Positions 1-8,443 are shown, numbered from the stretch's first letter. The stretch is DNA of 64,000 nucleotides from Streptomyces avermitilis MA-4680 = NBRC 14893 (GCF_000009765.2 NC_003155.5:1860001-1924000); one strand, 5' to 3'. Numbers and translations are program-made. Notes: generated by a model from the sequence alone, not told the origin.

Positions 1-894
1 TTCCAGGCCGTGGCAGAGGGAACGACGGTGACCGACGCCGCGGCGGACGCCCGTATCACCCAGCCCGCCCTGTCGCGGGCCCTGAACCGGCTCGAGGACG
101 AGGTCGGCGCGGAACTCTTCCAGCGCGTCGGACGCGTACTGCGCCTCACCCCGGCCGGACGGGTGTTCAAGGAGTACGTCGACGCGGTGCTCGACAGCTA
201 CGACCGGGGCCGGCGAGCCGTGGCGGAGATCGTCGACCCGGACGCGGGTGCGGTGTCGCTGGCCTTCCTGCACACCCTGGGCACCTGGCTGGTGCCCAGG
301 CTTGTCACGGACTTCCGGCAGGCGTTCCCGCAGGCCCGGTTCGAGCTGCACCAGGACGGCGAGATCGGACTGACCCGGCACCTCCTCGACGCCACCGCGG
401 ACCTGATCATCACCAGCAGCGAGCCCGCCCACCCCCTGATCACCTGGCGGCGTCTCCTGGTGGAGCCACTACGGCTGGCCGTCCCCGCCCGGCACCGGCT
501 GGCCAGGCGGCGCCGGGCCCGTCTGGCCGAGGTGGCCGAGGAGCCGTTCATCCTGCTCAAGCCCGGGTACGGGCTGCGCGGCATCAGCGAGACGTTGTGC
601 CTCGAGGCCGGCTTCACCCCGCTCGTCGGCTTCGAGGGCGAGGAGGTGGAGACCTTGCGGGGCCTGGTCGCCGCCGGTCTGGGTGTGTCCCTGATCCCGT
701 CGTCGCCGGACAGCACGACGCCCCCGGACTCCCCGATCCGCTACCTGGAGATCACCGACGTACACGGTGCCCGGGACATCGGCATCGCCTGGCTGAGCTC
801 CCGTGCCCTGCCACCGATCACCCGGCGTTTCCTCGATCACGCCCTGAAGTCGGCCGCCGCACCCGCGGCTTCACAAGCGACCTCGCGCGCCTGA
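1..894 (+). CDS. LysR-family transcriptional regulator, 5'-truncated by window edge
   Basis: The reading frame is open from base 1 and starts inside a LysR helix-turn-helix: the first residues read FQAVAEG and continue through TQPALSRALNRLEDEVG, the recognition helix, followed by the usual LFQR and LTPAG motifs. The missing start lies only a few codons to the left. The rest is a periplasmic-binding-protein-like effector domain (about residues 80-290). The product is a cytoplasmic DNA-binding regulator, probably for a target outside the window because the gene to its right is convergent. The effector is unknown. The gene ends with TGA at 892-894. Confidence 0.93.
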   Translation, partial: FQAVAEGTTVTDAAADARITQPALSRALNRLEDEVGAELFQRVGRVLRLTPAGRVFKEYVDAVLDSYDRGRRAVAEIVDPDAGAVSLAFLHTLGTWLVPRLVTDFRQAFPQARFELHQDGEIGLTRHLLDATADLIITSSEPAHPLITWRRLLVEPLRLAVPARHRLARRRRARLAEVAEEPFILLKPGYGLRGISETLCLEAGFTPLVGFEGEEVETLRGLVAAGLGVSLIPSSPDSTTPPDSPIRYLEITDVHGARDIGIAWLSSRALPPITRRFLDHALKSAAAPAASQATSRA

Positions 895-948
895 CCTCGC
901 TGCCGAGTGGAGCGGAAGCCACCGCGCCGGTCCCCGATCCGCTCAGGA

Positions 949-1248
949 TCAGGACTGGTACGGCTGCTGCGGTTGCTGCGACTGCTGCCCGTACGTCTGA
1001 CCGCCGTGGCCGTGCGCGCCCTGCGCCTGTAGCCGCTCCGCCTGCTCCTTGGTCACTTTCTGCTCCGCACCGCAGAAGGTGCACTGCGTCGTGTACTTCG
1101 TCGAGAACGGGAACAGCGGCACGAAGAAAAGCGTGAACTTCGTGACGCGCTTCCTGAGCGTGTGCGCGGAGGGATTGCCGCAACGGCCGCACACGAGCGT
1201 CAGCATCGCGAGCTGGTACAGGTATCCCCTGGTGCCAAAGATGATCAT
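949..1248 (-). CDS. Small zinc-ribbon protein
   Basis: A 99-residue protein starting MIIFGTRGY. It has two CxxC pairs: CGRCGN near residue 20 and CTFCGAEQK near residue 58, separated by a hydrophobic stretch (FTLFFVPLFPF). The Gln/Tyr/Gly-rich tail ends QQPQQPYQS. This matches the zinc-ribbon family of short actinobacterial proteins, which bind one zinc with four cysteines; their role is not known. The longer in-frame ORF upstream is Pro-rich and unsupported, while the ATG at 1246-1248 has a clear GGGAGGG ribosome-binding site. It is convergent with the LysR gene on its left. Confidence 0.82.
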   Translation of the reverse strand: MIIFGTRGYLYQLAMLTLVCGRCGNPSAHTLRKRVTKFTLFFVPLFPFSTKYTTQCTFCGAEQKVTKEQAERLQAQGAHGHGGQTYGQQSQQPQQPYQS

Positions 1249-1508
1249 GCTGGTCCCTCCCGGGTCAGGCCACGGTGCCGGTGGCGACTGTGGTGGCAGT
1301 GGCGGCTGTAGTGACCGTGGTGGCAGTGATGGCATCTGAACTGCCGGCCGTGGCCAGTAGGTTCCCCTGACGGCCGGCCGCCTGGCCAATTCCGTCAGGA
1401 CGCGTCGACCTGCGCTGGGAGGACGAGTCTCCCAGCTGGGAGGAAGCCGGTCCTGGTACAGGCCCTGTCGACCTTTGACTCGGCTCTGCGGACCGACTAC
1501 TTTCCAAA

Positions 1509-1526
1509 TAGTAGACCGGTCGGCTA
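1509..1526. promoter_or_regulatory. Probable TetR operator upstream of the SDR gene
   Basis: TAGTAGACCGGTCGGCTA is an imperfect palindrome (7 of 9 pairs) 43 bp before the SDR start codon. It matches 15 of 18 positions of a palindrome in front of the TetR gene at 5838-6458 (TAGTAGATCGGTCTACTA at 6491). The rest of 1249-1568 contains no gene. The likeness links this promoter to that TetR; binding is inferred. Confidence 0.7.
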
Positions 1527-1568
1527 GTAATTCGTCGGAACATCCTCACCCCTTTCGGAGAAGTCACC

Positions 1569-2282
1569 ATGAGCTCTCAAGGCCAGAAGGTCGCGGTCAT
1601 CACCGGCGCGTCGCAGGGCATCGGCGCCGCACTGGTCGACGCCTACCGCAAGCTCGGCTACGCCGTCGTCGCCACCTCGCGCACGATCGCCCCCGTCAAC
1701 GACGCGGGCGTCCTGACCGTCCAGGGCGACATCGCCTACCCGGCCACCGCCGAACGCGTCATCTCCACCGGCGTCGAGCGATTCGGTCGTATCGACACCT
1801 TGGTCAACAACGCGGGCGTCTTCGTCGCCAAGCCCTTCACCGACTACACCCAGGACGACTACGCCACCGTGACCGGGGTGAACCTCGCCGGCTTCTTCCG
1901 CATCACCCAGCTGGCCCTGGAGCACATGCTCTCCCAGGGCGGCGGCCACATCGTCAACGTCACCACCAGCCTGGTCGACAACGCCGACTCCAACGTCCCC
2001 TCCGTGCTTGCCTCGTTGACCAAGGGCGGCCTGCAGTCCGCCACCAAGTCCCTCGCCATCGAATACGCCACGCGCGGCATACGCAGCAACGCCGTCTCGC
2101 CGGGCGTCATCAAGACGCCCATGCATTCCGAGGAGACGCACGAGGCGCTCGCCGCCCTGCATCCGGTCGGCCGGATGGGCGAGCAGAGTGACATCGTCGA
2201 CGCGGTGATCTTCCTGGAGAACGCCCCGTTCGTCACCGGCGAGATCCTCCACGTCGACGGCGGCCAGAGCGCCGGGCACTGA
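1569..2282 (+). CDS. SDR-family oxidoreductase, atypical (no catalytic Tyr)
   Basis: A 237-residue short-chain dehydrogenase/reductase with a Rossmann fold: the TGASQGIG dinucleotide motif at residues 12-19, NNAG at 80-83 and the C-terminal SPGVIKTPM segment. The expected YxxxK motif is missing. The active-site Lys is in SLTKGG (about 152), but the residue four before it is Ala, not Tyr; the Ser near 134 is kept. It may therefore be catalytically altered or act by another mechanism. The ATG has a good GGAG site (1557-1560). A TetR operator-like palindrome lies in its promoter, so expression is probably controlled by the TetR at 5838-6458. The substrate is unknown. Confidence 0.9.
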   Translation: MSSQGQKVAVITGASQGIGAALVDAYRKLGYAVVATSRTIAPVNDAGVLTVQGDIAYPATAERVISTGVERFGRIDTLVNNAGVFVAKPFTDYTQDDYATVTGVNLAGFFRITQLALEHMLSQGGGHIVNVTTSLVDNADSNVPSVLASLTKGGLQSATKSLAIEYATRGIRSNAVSPGVIKTPMHSEETHEALAALHPVGRMGEQSDIVDAVIFLENAPFVTGEILHVDGGQSAGH

Positions 2283-2700
2283 CCCACGGGCACGCGCGGG
2301 CCGGGAAAACGTTCGTGTCGTCGGGGAACAAGACGATTCATCGGGGAACAAGACGATCGTGGCACCGGTCCCGGTGCGGGCAGACGATCAGAGCAGGTCG
2401 AGCCAGTGCCCGGTGGGCTCCGCAGCTTCGCACTCGACCAGTTGTCGTCCCGCGGCTTCGCCCGGCTGTCGCCCCATCCAGCGGCCCACCGATCGAGCGG
2501 CAAGCCCCCTCAGCAGAACCGCACACGGCCGACCGCCGCTCCAGGTCCGGCGAGGGACGCGTACGACCCCGCCGAGCGGCCCGTACGCAAGTGTCTGCGA
2601 GCCTGATGGGCAGCACCGAGCAGTGGCAGGGCCCCCTCCGGTCCCGCACGTTCCACACCCGCCCTCGGCCGGTGCACGCACCGCTTCAACTGGAGATTTC
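2283..2700. other. 418-bp intergenic region, no supported gene
   Basis: No reading frame in this stretch has family-like sequence in either direction. It contains a 17-bp direct repeat (listed separately) and the ribosome-binding site of the next gene (GGAG just before 2701). It may carry the promoter of the D-cysteine desulfhydrase gene. Confidence 0.5.
2321..2357. repeat. 17-bp direct repeat, 20-bp period
   Basis: TCGGGGAACAAGACGAT occurs at 2321-2337 and again at 2341-2357, separated by three bases. It lies 39 bp after the SDR stop codon. It could be a regulator site or a replication-slippage product. Confidence 0.85.
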
Positions 2701-3681
2701 ATGAGTGACAAGATCGCCCTGTCGACGTGGCCCACACCGCTGGAGCCCATGCCCCGTCTGGCGGCGGCACTGGGCCTCGGCGAGAACGACCTCTGGATCA
2801 AACGGGACGACCTCATCGGCCTGGGCGGCGGTGGCAACAAGGTCCGCAAACTGGAATGGACCGTCGGCGCCGCCCTCGCGGCAGGCGCGGACACCCTGGT
2901 CACCACCGGCGCCGCGCAGAGCAACCACGCCCGCCTCACCGCGGCCGCCGGCGCCCGCCTGGGACTCGACGTCGTACTCGTCTTCCCCGGCACTCCCGAC
3001 AGCGCCACGCACGGCTCCGGCAACCTCGTTCTCGACAGCCTCTTCGGAGCCAGGGTCCACTGGGCCGGAGACGGCGGCCCGAGCACGATGGGTGACGTCG
3101 CCGACGAGGTCTGCCGGCAGCTGCGCCGCGATGGAGCACGCCCTCATCTCATCCCCTTCGGGGGGTCAAGTCCCCTCGGGGCGCGGGGATACGTGGAAGG
3201 CGGCGAGGAACTGCGCTCCCAACTGCCCGACGTGGACCACGTCGTGGTCGCCCTCGGTTCCGGCGGCACCATGGCGGGACTGGTCGGCGCACTCGGGGAG
3301 CAACGCGTCCTCGGCGTTCACTGCGGGGCGGTGGCAGAGCCGGCCGCCACCGTCGCCGACCTCGCGGGCCCACTCACCCGCCGCAGCATCACCCCGGAAT
3401 CCCTGCGCCTTCGCACCGACCAGGTGGGTGCGGGATACGGAGTGCTTCATGAGCCGGTCCTGGAAGCGATGCGAACCGCCGCAGGCACCGAGGGCATCGT
3501 CCTGGATCCGGTCTACAGCGGGCGCGCCATGGCCGGCCTGATCGCCGCGGTGCGGGACGGCGACATCCGCCCGGCCCAGCGCACCGTATTTCTTCACACC
3601 GGGGGGCTCCCGGGCCTGTTCGGGCATACGGAGACCGTGCAGCGCTCCGTCAGCACCCTGCGCTCCTACGAGGTCGAGTGA
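2701..3681 (+). CDS. D-cysteine desulfhydrase / ACC deaminase family PLP enzyme
   Basis: A 326-residue fold-type II PLP enzyme. The N-terminal WIKRDDLIGLGGGGNKVRKLE carries the Schiff-base lysine in GGNK; TTGAAQSNHAR is the substrate-carboxylate and phosphate loop; GSGGTMAGL is the PLP-phosphate loop; HTGG sits near the C-terminus. Family members release pyruvate, ammonia and sulfide from D-cysteine or deaminate 1-aminocyclopropane-1-carboxylate; sequence reading alone cannot separate the two. The start ATG at 2701 fits the beginning of homology (MSDKIALSTWPTPLEPM). A CGNR-family regulator follows closely in the same direction. Confidence 0.9.
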   Translation: MSDKIALSTWPTPLEPMPRLAAALGLGENDLWIKRDDLIGLGGGGNKVRKLEWTVGAALAAGADTLVTTGAAQSNHARLTAAAGARLGLDVVLVFPGTPDSATHGSGNLVLDSLFGARVHWAGDGGPSTMGDVADEVCRQLRRDGARPHLIPFGGSSPLGARGYVEGGEELRSQLPDVDHVVVALGSGGTMAGLVGALGEQRVLGVHCGAVAEPAATVADLAGPLTRRSITPESLRLRTDQVGAGYGVLHEPVLEAMRTAAGTEGIVLDPVYSGRAMAGLIAAVRDGDIRPAQRTVFLHTGGLPGLFGHTETVQRSVSTLRSYEVE

Positions 3682-3690
3682 GCGCGATTC

Positions 3691-3750
3691 GTCACCTGTT
3701 CAACAGGTGACGAGCTTTGCACGGGTCAGGATCACCTGTCAAGATGGTGA
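3691..3750. promoter_or_regulatory. Paired palindromes in front of the CGNR regulator
   Basis: TCACCTGTTCAACAGGTGA (3692-3710) is a perfect inverted repeat around one central base. TCACCTGTCAAGATGGTGA (3732-3750) keeps the TCACC/GGTGA arms. The centres are exactly 40 bp apart and the second site ends at the GTG start of the CGNR gene. This looks like an autoregulatory operator pair. The same arrangement recurs at 8897-8955. Confidence 0.7.
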
Positions 3751-3751
3751 C

Positions 3752-4315
3752 GTGAATCTGGATCATGTCTTTGTGTGCGGGAACCCGGCTCTCGACTTCG
3801 CCGCCACGCTGCGCGCTCGGCGCTCGCTGCGGTTCGAGATGTTCGCGTCGCCGGACCGACTGGATGCCTGGTACCGGGAGTCCGGTGTCGTCGACGCCGT
3901 CTCCCCCAGTCAGGAGGCCGACGTCGAGCAGGCGGTGGCGGTACGGGAGGCCATCTACGAGCTGGTCACCGCCCGGCGCCTCGGGGAGGCCTACGCCGAT
4001 GAGGCGCTCTCCGTGGTGAACGGCGCGGCCCGGAAACCTCCCGCGACGCCGCAGCTCACCGCCGCGGGGCGGCGAACGGACGCGACGCCGGAAGAAGCGC
4101 TGTCCACCGTGGCGCGACATGCCGTCGAGGTCCTGAGCGGACCGGATGTGCCGCTGCTCAAGGAGTGCGGCAATCCCGAATGCACCCGCGTCTACATCGA
4201 CCGGTCACGAGGCATGCGCCGGCAGTGGTGCGGCATGGAGTCGTGCGGGAACAAGCTCAAGGCCGCGGCCTACCGCGCCCGCAAGAAGGAGGCCCAAGCA
4301 CCCGCCTCCCGCTGA
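3752..4315 (+). CDS. CGNR zinc-finger (ABATE-domain) transcriptional regulator
   Basis: A 187-residue protein. The N-terminal part (NLDHVFVCGNPALDFAATLR onward) is the ABATE stress-response domain. The C-terminal part has the CGNPECTRVYIDRSRGMRRQW zinc-finger core, then CGNKLKAAAYRARKK, giving the CGN(x)nCGNK pattern of the CGNR family. These proteins are regarded as DNA-binding regulators. The GTG at 3752 is preferred over the ATG at 3707 because it is where family homology begins and because the earlier ATG would put the palindromic operators inside the coding region. Binding to its own promoter is likely. Confidence 0.85.
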   Translation: MNLDHVFVCGNPALDFAATLRARRSLRFEMFASPDRLDAWYRESGVVDAVSPSQEADVEQAVAVREAIYELVTARRLGEAYADEALSVVNGAARKPPATPQLTAAGRRTDATPEEALSTVARHAVEVLSGPDVPLLKECGNPECTRVYIDRSRGMRRQWCGMESCGNKLKAAAYRARKKEAQAPASR

Positions 4316-4339
4316 GACACCGCGACACCGCGACACCGC
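4316..4339. repeat. Three tandem copies of an 8-bp unit after a stop codon
   Basis: GACACCGC is repeated three times without a break directly after the CGNR stop codon (4313-4315). A similar triple 8-bp repeat covers the stop of the sugar kinase at 11071-11094. Confidence 0.85.
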
Positions 4340-4376
4340 GCCTTGCCGCATGAGGGCCCGCAGGCATGCCTGACGG

Positions 4377-5171
4377 ATGAGCCCCGTTCTCAACCAGCAC
4401 GAACACCTCTCGACCCCTGGCGCATACCCCTCCCCACCACCACCGCACCCCCGCGACGGCAGGACGCGCCCCGGGGCAAAAGCACCTGCCCGGCCAGCTG
4501 AGTGTCGGCTACGCGGAGGCCGGTCCCGCACACGGCCCTGTGGTCGTTCTTCTGCACGGCTGGCCCCACGACATTCACAGCTTCGTCGGTGTCGCGCCCT
4601 TGCTGGCGGCGCGGGGCTACCGGGTGATCGTGCCGTGGTCTCCGTGACCGGTTATCTGATCACCAACCGTGAACGCAACAAGTCGCCGTTGCCGCCGCAG
4701 GCCGAGTGGGCGTGGTGGTACCAGTACTACTTCAGCACGGAGAGGGGTCTGCTCGGACTCCAGGCGAACGCCCATGACCTTGCCAGGCTCATCTGGAAGT
4801 TCAACTCCCCCACCTGGGACTTCGACGACGCCACGTTCGACCGTACGGCGGCGGCCTTCGACAATCCCGACTACGTCAGCATCGTGATCCACAACTACCG
4901 CTGGCGGCTGGGCCTGGCCGAGGGCGACCCTCGGTACGACCGCCTCGAGAACCGACTTGCCGCAGGTCCCGTCATCGGCGTGCCCACGGTCACCCTGGAC
5001 GGGGAACGGGATCCCTTTACTCCTGCCGGGGACGGCTCGTCCTATCGCGACAAGTTCTCCGGCCCGTACGCCCACCGGACTCTGAAAAACATCGGCCACA
5101 ACGTGCCGCAGGAAGCACCCGAGGCCTTTGCCGAAGCCGTCGTCGAAGCGGACGGGCTCGGTCACCGTTAG
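4377..5171 (+). pseudogene. Alpha/beta hydrolase remnant lacking the nucleophile region
   Basis: Two parts of an epoxide-hydrolase/haloalkane-dehalogenase-like gene lie in different frames. From about 4474 one frame reads GQLSVGYAEAGPAHGPVVVLLHGWPHD and RGYRVIVP, then stops at about 4647. From about 4632 another frame continues VSVTGYLITNRERNKSPLPP to the normal C-terminus, which includes the GERDPFTP acid loop and the IGHNVPQE catalytic histidine. The stretch between RVIVP and VSVTG, which in this family carries the nucleophile elbow, is absent, so the product could not be active. The N-terminus is also out of frame with the ATG at 4377. This is a decayed gene with an internal deletion. Confidence 0.8.
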
Positions 5172-5336
5172 TCGGCACGGACCGCAGGCCAGGACCTTTG
5201 CACAGGTTGCGACCAGCCATCTCCGGCACAACCGTGGATACAGGCGGAAGCACCCAGTGGTCAGAGGCCAGCGGCCGGCGGCATGGACACAGAGACCGTT
5301 GAGACCCGTTGACACCAAAGACAGGAGCAGGCAGTC

Positions 5337-5780
5337 GTGGACATGAAACTCGAGATTGCGGTGGTGCCGGTCGCCGATGTCGACCGAGCCAAGGACTTCT
5401 ACCAGGCTCTGGGGTGGCGGCTCGACGCCGACGTCGCCGACGGTGAGGACTTCCGGGTGGTGCAGTTCACCCCGCCCGGCTCGCCGTGCTCGATCATCTT
5501 CGGCACCGGGGTCACCTCGGCCGCGCCGGGCTCTACGCAAGGCTTGCACCTCATCGTCTCCGACATCGAGGCGGCCCATGCCGAGCTCACCGATCGCGGC
5601 GTCAAGGTGAGCGAGGTGTTCCACGACGCGAGCGGGGTGTTCCACCGCGCCGGGAACGAGGGGCGGGTACCGGGCCCGGACCCGGAACGTCGCAGCTATG
5701 CCTCGTACCTCTCGTTCAGCGATCCGGACGGCAACGGCTGGCTGCTCCAGGAGATCACGGAGCGGTTTCCGGGCCGGTGA
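5337..5780 (+). CDS. VOC-family (glyoxalase-like) protein
   Basis: A 147-residue vicinal-oxygen-chelate protein with paired beta-alpha-beta-beta-beta modules: the N-terminal IAVVPVADVDRAKDFYQALGW and the C-terminal FSDPDGNGWLLQEIT are characteristic. Family members bind a divalent metal or act in antibiotic resistance, glyoxalase or extradiol dioxygenase reactions; the substrate here is unknown. The GTG at 5337 has AGGAG eight bases upstream. It lies downstream of the hydrolase remnant and is convergent with the TetR gene. Confidence 0.85.
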   Translation: MDMKLEIAVVPVADVDRAKDFYQALGWRLDADVADGEDFRVVQFTPPGSPCSIIFGTGVTSAAPGSTQGLHLIVSDIEAAHAELTDRGVKVSEVFHDASGVFHRAGNEGRVPGPDPERRSYASYLSFSDPDGNGWLLQEITERFPGR

Positions 5781-5837
5781 CCGGACCCCCGCGCACCGAG
5801 ACGCGGGTGCCCCCGCCGCACCGCCGCGGCGGAAACC

Positions 5838-6458
5838 TCAATTCGCGGCCGACACCTCCTCAGGCATACGGGCACCGAGGATGGCGAGACAGTTCGTCCA
5901 GAGGGGCTTGAGGCGCCCGGTGTCGTTGTAGAGCTTGGCGAAGAGCACCTGGCCCTCGAGCTGGGCGACAACGGAGCGCGCGCCCTCGCGAGTATCACTC
6001 ACGGCGACTTCACCGCGCTCCCGGGCTCCGATGATGACTTCTTCCACCATGTCGACCTGCGCGTCGAAGATCTGTTGCAGGCGCTCACGGATGGCTTCGG
6101 TCTGGTTGCTCATCTCCAGGGTCAGATTCCCGAACATGCACCCGGAGACGGTGCCGCAGCTCTGCTGCCCGGCACGCTGGCCGGCCTCGGTCTCCTCGAA
6201 GAGCTGCCGCAGGCGCTGGAGCGGCTCGGCCTCGCCGCTCAGGATGCGGGTCCACTCGCGGCGCTGGGTGGCCCAGTGCTCGTCGAGAACCGCGAGGGCG
6301 AGCGCTTCCTTGGACTCGAAGAAGTAATAGAAGCTGCCCTTCGGCACGCCTGCGACCTTACAGATCTCGGCCGTACCCAACGCCGAGTAGCCCCGCAGCT
6401 CGATGAGCGACTGCGCGGCGGTGAGGATCTTCTCCCGGGCATCACTGGTACGTCCCAT
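5838..6458 (-). CDS. TetR/AcrR-family regulator
   Basis: A 206-residue protein. The N-terminal helix-turn-helix is GTAEICKVAGVPKGSFYYFF, typical of TetR; the C-terminal ligand domain resembles the TetR group with a conserved ESKEALALAVLDEHW segment. The ATG at 6456-6458 (MGRTSDAREKIL) is chosen over an in-frame upstream start because the upstream part would cover the operators. Two operator-like palindromes overlap its promoter and a third is in front of the SDR gene at 1569, so it probably represses itself and that SDR. The inducer is unknown. Confidence 0.9.
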   Translation of the reverse strand: MGRTSDAREKILTAAQSLIELRGYSALGTAEICKVAGVPKGSFYYFFESKEALALAVLDEHWATQRREWTRILSGEAEPLQRLRQLFEETEAGQRAGQQSCGTVSGCMFGNLTLEMSNQTEAIRERLQQIFDAQVDMVEEVIIGARERGEVAVSDTREGARSVVAQLEGQVLFAKLYNDTGRLKPLWTNCLAILGARMPEEVSAAN

Positions 6459-6466
6459 GCGGCAAG

Positions 6467-6508
6467 TATACGACCGATCGACTACTAATATAGTAGATCG
6501 GTCTACTA
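6467..6508. promoter_or_regulatory. Tandem TetR operator sites
   Basis: TAGTAGATCGGTCTACTA (6491-6508) is a palindrome with 8 of 9 pairs. A weaker copy on the other strand covers 6467-6484 and matches 14 of 18 positions. Both lie within 50 bp upstream of the TetR ATG, the usual place for autorepression. The rest of the gap up to 6758 shows no supported gene. Confidence 0.72.
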
Positions 6509-6758
6509 CTGCAGGTCCCGCCAACTGTCTCCACCGCCTCTCCCCCGCCCATGCCGACCGTCAGGGCCGCCACGGCCTGGGCAACGTGGGCCCAGGGTGA
6601 GCGGACCGGGCCGTCCGATCGGGCGGAGGAGTGTCGGGGGATCCCCGCGTTCATGCCGTAGTCCTCGTGCGGGGGTGAACGTATCCGGGCCGGGCATGGC
6701 TCACCGCCGCGGCCGCGTCGTGGCGGGCGACGGTGAGGACCGCGAGCGGAACTGACTG

Positions 6759-7061
6759 TCACGCGGTGGCGTCGGCTCTGCCCGGGTCGTTGGGGTGGGA
6801 CTCGAGAGGGGTGACGGTGAGCGTCATCCACGAGCGCAGCGGCAGCGTGCCGAGCACCTTCTCGTGAAGCTCGTCCTCGTCCGCGGCGCGCCACACGCCG
6901 ATGCTGCGCAGCTCGCCGACCGGGCGCCACAGCCGGAACAGGTTGCCGGTGGCGGCCAGTTCCTCGGCCCGGACCGCTTCGGCGGCACGGCGCCGGTCGA
7001 CCTCGGCCGGTTCGGTGCCTTCGGGGATGGTGGTGGTGATCTCGACCAGGAACTCACGCAT
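6759..7061 (-). CDS. Muconolactone delta-isomerase-like protein
   Basis: A 100-residue protein starting MREFLVEITTTIPEG. The pattern of an early Glu, RRRAAEAVRAEELAATGNLFRLWRP and a C-terminal LPLRSWMTLTVTPLESHPNDP matches the muconolactone isomerase (CatC-like) family, small ferredoxin-fold proteins. Many members sit outside beta-ketoadipate operons and have unproven functions; no catA/catB genes are nearby. The ATG at 7059-7061 has GGAG seven bases upstream. The frame is open into the metallo-hydrolase remnant before it, so a fused product is possible but unlikely. Confidence 0.82.
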   Translation of the reverse strand: MREFLVEITTTIPEGTEPAEVDRRRAAEAVRAEELAATGNLFRLWRPVGELRSIGVWRAADEDELHEKVLGTLPLRSWMTLTVTPLESHPNDPGRADATA

Positions 7062-7412
7062 GATGTTTCTCCGTTGGGTGTGGCGCCCGGCTCGGGCCGG
7101 AACGCCGGAGACGACCGTTGGGAGCAGGTGGCGTCCGGCGAAGCCGAGGTTGTCGATGTCGACGGACCGGTCGTGCGAGAGAAGTACGGCGTGGGGTGTG
7201 CCGATCCCCTCGGCCGCCCCTGCGGGGTGGCGGGACTTGGCCAGGGCGCGGGTGCCGCCGGTGGCGGGGCCGGGGGCGTCGAAGGCGGGGTCGGTCAGCA
7301 GCCGCAGGCCGCCGGTCTCGATCAGTGCGGTCGGTCCGCCGAACAGCCGCACCGTGACCGGCTGCCGGGTGCCGGCGGGACCCCTACCGGTGGCGTGCTG
7401 TCGGGTTTCCAT
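7062..7412 (-). pseudogene. Truncated metallo-beta-lactamase-fold hydrolase
   Basis: About 117 codons starting METRQHATG. VTVRLFGGPTALIETGGLRL and LLTDPAFDAPG are the first strands of an MBL-fold hydrolase, and HAVLLSHD begins its metal-binding region. After that the sequence diverges (RSVDIDNLGFAGRHLL) and the rest of the roughly 250-residue domain is missing; the reading frame runs straight into the isomerase-like gene. The metal sites are incomplete, so it is a 3'-truncated remnant. Its promoter region is shared with the divergent LysR gene, which may once have controlled it. Confidence 0.7.
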
Positions 7413-7504
7413 GTCCTCATGGTGTGCCTGCCGCCGGCGCGGACGCCACGACCGGCTTCCTCCTTGCTGGTAGGCGCAGCCTCTCAGCGACGTAGCATGA
7501 CAGC

Positions 7505-8419
7505 GTGGAGCTGCGCCAACTGCGGTACTTCCTCGCGGTCGCCGAAGAGCTGAACTTCGGCCGGGCCGCCGAGCGGTTGCTGATCGCCGGACCCTCCCTG
7601 TCCCAGCAGATCAAGACGCTCGAACGCGACCTGGGGGTACGACTGTTCGATCGCGACCGCCGCTCCGTGTCTCTCACTCCGGCCGGTACGGCCCTGCTGC
7701 CGTACACCCGCTCCCTGCTCGAAAGGGCCGACGACCTCCAGCGCCGTGCCCGTCGGCTGGGCGGATCGGAGCCGGTCCGGCTCGGCTACGTCAACTGGCT
7801 CCCCGCCGACCTGACCGCCCGCGCCTCCGCGGTGGCCCAACTGCACATCGACGCCTGGGTCGCGCCCTCGCACGCCCAGGCCGCCCGGGTCGCCGACGGC
7901 AGCCTCGACCTCGCCGTGTGCTGGGTGCGGAACGAGGACCTGGAACGGCACGGCCTGCGAGCCCGGCTCATCGGTGCCGATCGGCTGTACGCGGTCACCA
8001 CCGGCAGCGACCCCAGCGGTGTCGGCGCCCAGGACACCGTGGTCCTGCTCGACGACGACACCACATCCTGGTCGTCGTGGAACGTCTACGCCGAACAACT
8101 GGCCCATGACACCGGCGCCCGCACGGTACGCATCTCCGACGGCGGCGTCACGGGCCCCGCGTTCTTCGACCATGTCCGCCGCGGCCGCCGTCCGGTCGTC
8201 AACTCTCCCAAGGGCCAGACCACACCGCTGCCGCCGGACCTGGTCCAGCGTCCCGTGATCGCGCCCAAGATCTACTGGACCTGGTCTCTGGTCTGGCGCA
8301 GCAGCGAAGTCCGCGCCGCGGTACTCGCCGTCGTCGACACCCTCACCGACGGCGTCGGCGACCTCGGAATCCATGCCCCGGACGCCTGGCTGCCCGACGG
8401 AGACCCGTACAAGCGGTAG
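7505..8419 (+). CDS. LysR-family transcriptional regulator
   Basis: A 304-residue LysR protein from a GTG start. The N-terminal helix-turn-helix is intact: VELRQLRYFLAVAEELNFGR, then AAERLLIAGPSLSQQIKTLE and LFDRDRRSVSLTPAG. The rest is the effector-binding domain. It is transcribed divergently from the MBL remnant and isomerase-like gene with a 92-bp gap, the usual LysR arrangement, so that pair is the likely original target. Confidence 0.92.
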   Translation: MELRQLRYFLAVAEELNFGRAAERLLIAGPSLSQQIKTLERDLGVRLFDRDRRSVSLTPAGTALLPYTRSLLERADDLQRRARRLGGSEPVRLGYVNWLPADLTARASAVAQLHIDAWVAPSHAQAARVADGSLDLAVCWVRNEDLERHGLRARLIGADRLYAVTTGSDPSGVGAQDTVVLLDDDTTSWSSWNVYAEQLAHDTGARTVRISDGGVTGPAFFDHVRRGRRPVVNSPKGQTTPLPPDLVQRPVIAPKIYWTWSLVWRSSEVRAAVLAVVDTLTDGVGDLGIHAPDAWLPDGDPYKR

Positions 8420-8443
8420 GGGCACCCGATAGGTCGGAACAAC

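Noticed and set aside
4377..4647. Full alpha/beta hydrolase start in the annotated ATG frame
   Set aside because: The ATG frame translates into a Pro/Arg-rich string; the homologous frame lacks a start codon upstream and then stops. Treated as part of a remnant.
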